Source: Polychytrium aggregatum
Lineage: Eukaryota > Chytridiomycota > Chytridiomycetes > Polychytriales
NCBI RefSeq assembly: GCF_025602895.1
Contig: NW_026516447.1
Coordinates: 1 to 40,120 of the forward strand
Direction: 5' to 3'
Length of the DNA stretch: 40,120 nucleotides
A program made the translations under genes and the position numbers. This document shows positions 39,038 to 40,120 of this stretch, piece after piece (position 1 is the first letter of the stretch; each line of letters begins with the position of its first letter). The notes under the pieces are model-generated. The model saw nothing but the letters and a program-made list of their open reading frames with translations, searched no databases and was not told the DNA's origin.

Positions 39038-39123
39038 TCTGTTTTATTTCTTGTGGCTTTGCTTGACGCAAGCACAGCACATACTACATGTTCATGGAAA
39101 CGGCTATATTGTCCCGTTTTTTT
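38900..39123 (+). ncRNA. Predicted guide (omega) RNA region of the Fanzor element
   Basis: In characterised Fanzor and TnpB systems the guide RNA scaffold overlaps the 3' end of the nuclease gene and runs to the right element end, with the guide taken from flanking DNA. By that rule this segment would hold the scaffold, with guide sequence starting just past the TGTCCCG-T7 terminus. The coordinates are an inference; no structure was computed. Confidence 0.35.
39110..39123 (-). repeat. Right terminal inverted repeat
   Basis: TGTCCCG followed by seven T mirrors the left end at 35517. The same terminus, with 14 T and the same CTG next to it, ends relic copy C at 27349. Confidence 0.6.
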
Positions 39124-39126
39124 CTG

Positions 39127-39132
39127 AATAAA
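39127..39132 (+). terminator. Possible polyadenylation signal after the Fanzor
   Basis: AATAAA lies immediately outside the right terminal T-run and 90 bp after the Fanzor stop. It could serve 3' processing of the Fanzor transcript, in which case the signal belongs to the host flank. Confidence 0.35.
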
Positions 39133-40120
39133 GTGTAGTTTGTGGTTCAAGATGCATTCGACCCTTGGACCGCGCCACACTATCACGTGTCCCCCCCCCC
39201 CCCCAAGCATTCCCGTCCAGCGGCGGCCCTGGTTGCGGCAACCTCCACCATCTCCTCCCCACCCGCCGCGAAAGCTACCATCACCTACTCGCTCGTACCG
39301 GCCATCAGGCGCAACGGGAATAATGCAGCTTCTCCAGCATGTTATTGCTGGCAAACCCAATGCTTCACCAGGATCGATGGCGACGGCTCTATTCCGTGAC
39401 ACGCGTTACGTGGTATGGGCAATCCTCGCATCGGAGGCTGCGGTCGAACAAAACGGGCCGCCAAGATATGACCACTGTATCAAGAGATATTCTCCTAGAG
39501 TCGGGAAGCGTCCCGTCCCATCCCCGAGTGATGCGCCAGAGTCTGATAGACGTCATGGGCATCGTACATGCGTCTTTGAGGCGTGTTCTTCTGGGACGAT
39601 GCTCAAACCCGGCCCTCAGCGCACGATCCGATTAAGTCGTCGATGCTTGCTTGTTTCCATCGATTAGATATACGGCTGTGGCGCCAAAAATCATTGTTTT
39701 TCGGTCCGATTTCACCTTTCTTCAATCTCTTTCGCATCCCGATGATGGCGATTTGGAAGTCAGTTGCGTCGCCATGTCTGCACAAGCGCCTGGTATGGTA
39801 GGCGTGGTGGTGTTGAAAGGCTGGTCTGCTGGCGCTCGGTTGAGGCGACGATCAACAGCTTGATGCCAAGCCACTCTCTGCTCCTTCACATAGTTTTGAT
39901 ACCGATAATGCTTGTGACGGATTCTAATGCTCGGGGAAGACCAGCTCTAACACGCAGGTCACTCGCCACCAACAGATCATCGCTGGTTATCGCGATCAAA
40001 TTGTCTGTATCTGCCTCATGAAATCGCTCCCAAGGTAAAATTGGGATTCCTCGACGCCGTGGGGGGTTGCTTTGGTTCTTTGTGGACTTTGGCTTGTACG
40101 AGGTCAATCGACAAAGTCGA
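39133..40120. other. Right flank of the window, no gene recognised
   Basis: The segment holds a 14-C run at 39191-39204 and several short overlapping frames. None shows a recognised domain. A minus-strand frame at 39886-40107 (with ITSDDLLVASDLRVRAGLPR) has a protein-like look and might be an exon of a gene that starts beyond the window, but it cannot be supported further. Confidence 0.25.

Larger units (their letters stand above)
35517..39123 (+). mobile_element. Transposon with inverted ends carrying a broken DD34E transposase and an intact Fanzor
   Basis: The left end AAAAAACGGGACA (35517-35529) is the exact inverse of TGTCCCGTTTTTT within 39110-39123. Between them lie a mariner/IS630-type transposase that loses its last part, a 63-bp triple repeat, a TATA box and a full-length Fanzor, all on the + strand. 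Fanzor genes are known passengers of several eukaryotic DNA transposons, including mariner-like ones (established). The inverted ends suggest a single 3.6-kb unit. A Fanzor element nested in an older transposon is an alternative. A TA precedes the left A-run at 35516-35517, but no matching TA directly follows the right T-run, so target duplication is not proven and exact ends are uncertain. Confidence 0.6.

Noticed and set aside
39191..39204. 14-C run as a structured or regulatory element
   Set aside because: A single homopolymer with no repeat partner. It may be a sequencing or assembly length artefact.

Overview
The window looks like nuclear DNA of a zoosporic (chytrid-like) fungus. Protein-coding genes are split by short GT-AG introns. 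A very large gene encodes tandem Hydin-type Ig-like domains, which are typical of flagellar axonemes. A fungal-style metacaspase, a QCR7 respiratory-chain subunit and a Fanzor (eukaryotic TnpB relative) are also present. The assignment to a chytrid is inference from this gene content; no species marker such as rRNA is present.

Layout. 1-1039: the 3' part of a decayed Fanzor (relic copy A, + strand), cut by the window edge. 1220-2760 (-): BCP1/BCCIP. 3064-4232 (+): QCR7, divergent from BCP1. 4580-7339 (-): methionine aminopeptidase 2. 7559-8392 (+): J-domain protein with a probable mitochondrial presequence and one membrane span, divergent from METAP2. 8431-9045: relic copy B (-). 9446-27274 (+): a run of exons that I read as one giant gene, or two adjacent genes. 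Its 5' part is helical, and its 3' part (including one exon of about 8.6 kb) is a chain of Hydin/ASH-type Ig-like repeats. 27349 to at least 28476: relic copy C (-). 29307-33046 (-): SMPD4-like neutral sphingomyelinase. 33374-35088 (+): type I metacaspase, divergent from the SMPD4-like gene. 35517-39123: an element with 13-bp inverted ends that carries a 3'-truncated IS630/mariner-type DD34E transposase and an intact 790-residue Fanzor. 39133-40120: no recognised gene.

The housekeeping genes form three head-to-head pairs (BCP1/QCR7, METAP2/J-protein, SMPD4-like/metacaspase), each sharing about 220-330 bp of upstream sequence. They do not belong to one pathway.

The most unusual content is mobile. 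Three almost identical copies of a dead Fanzor 3' end carry the same nonsense codons and frameshift, so they multiplied after the nuclease gene had already died. Copy C ends in the same TGTCCCG-T(n)-CTG terminus as the intact Fanzor element. All three relics lie tail-to-tail against the 3' end of a neighbouring host gene. Together with the intact Fanzor and its transposase neighbour, this suggests a family of non-autonomous Fanzor-derived elements moved in trans. That interpretation is inference; the repeats, shared lesions and shared terminus are visible in the sequence.
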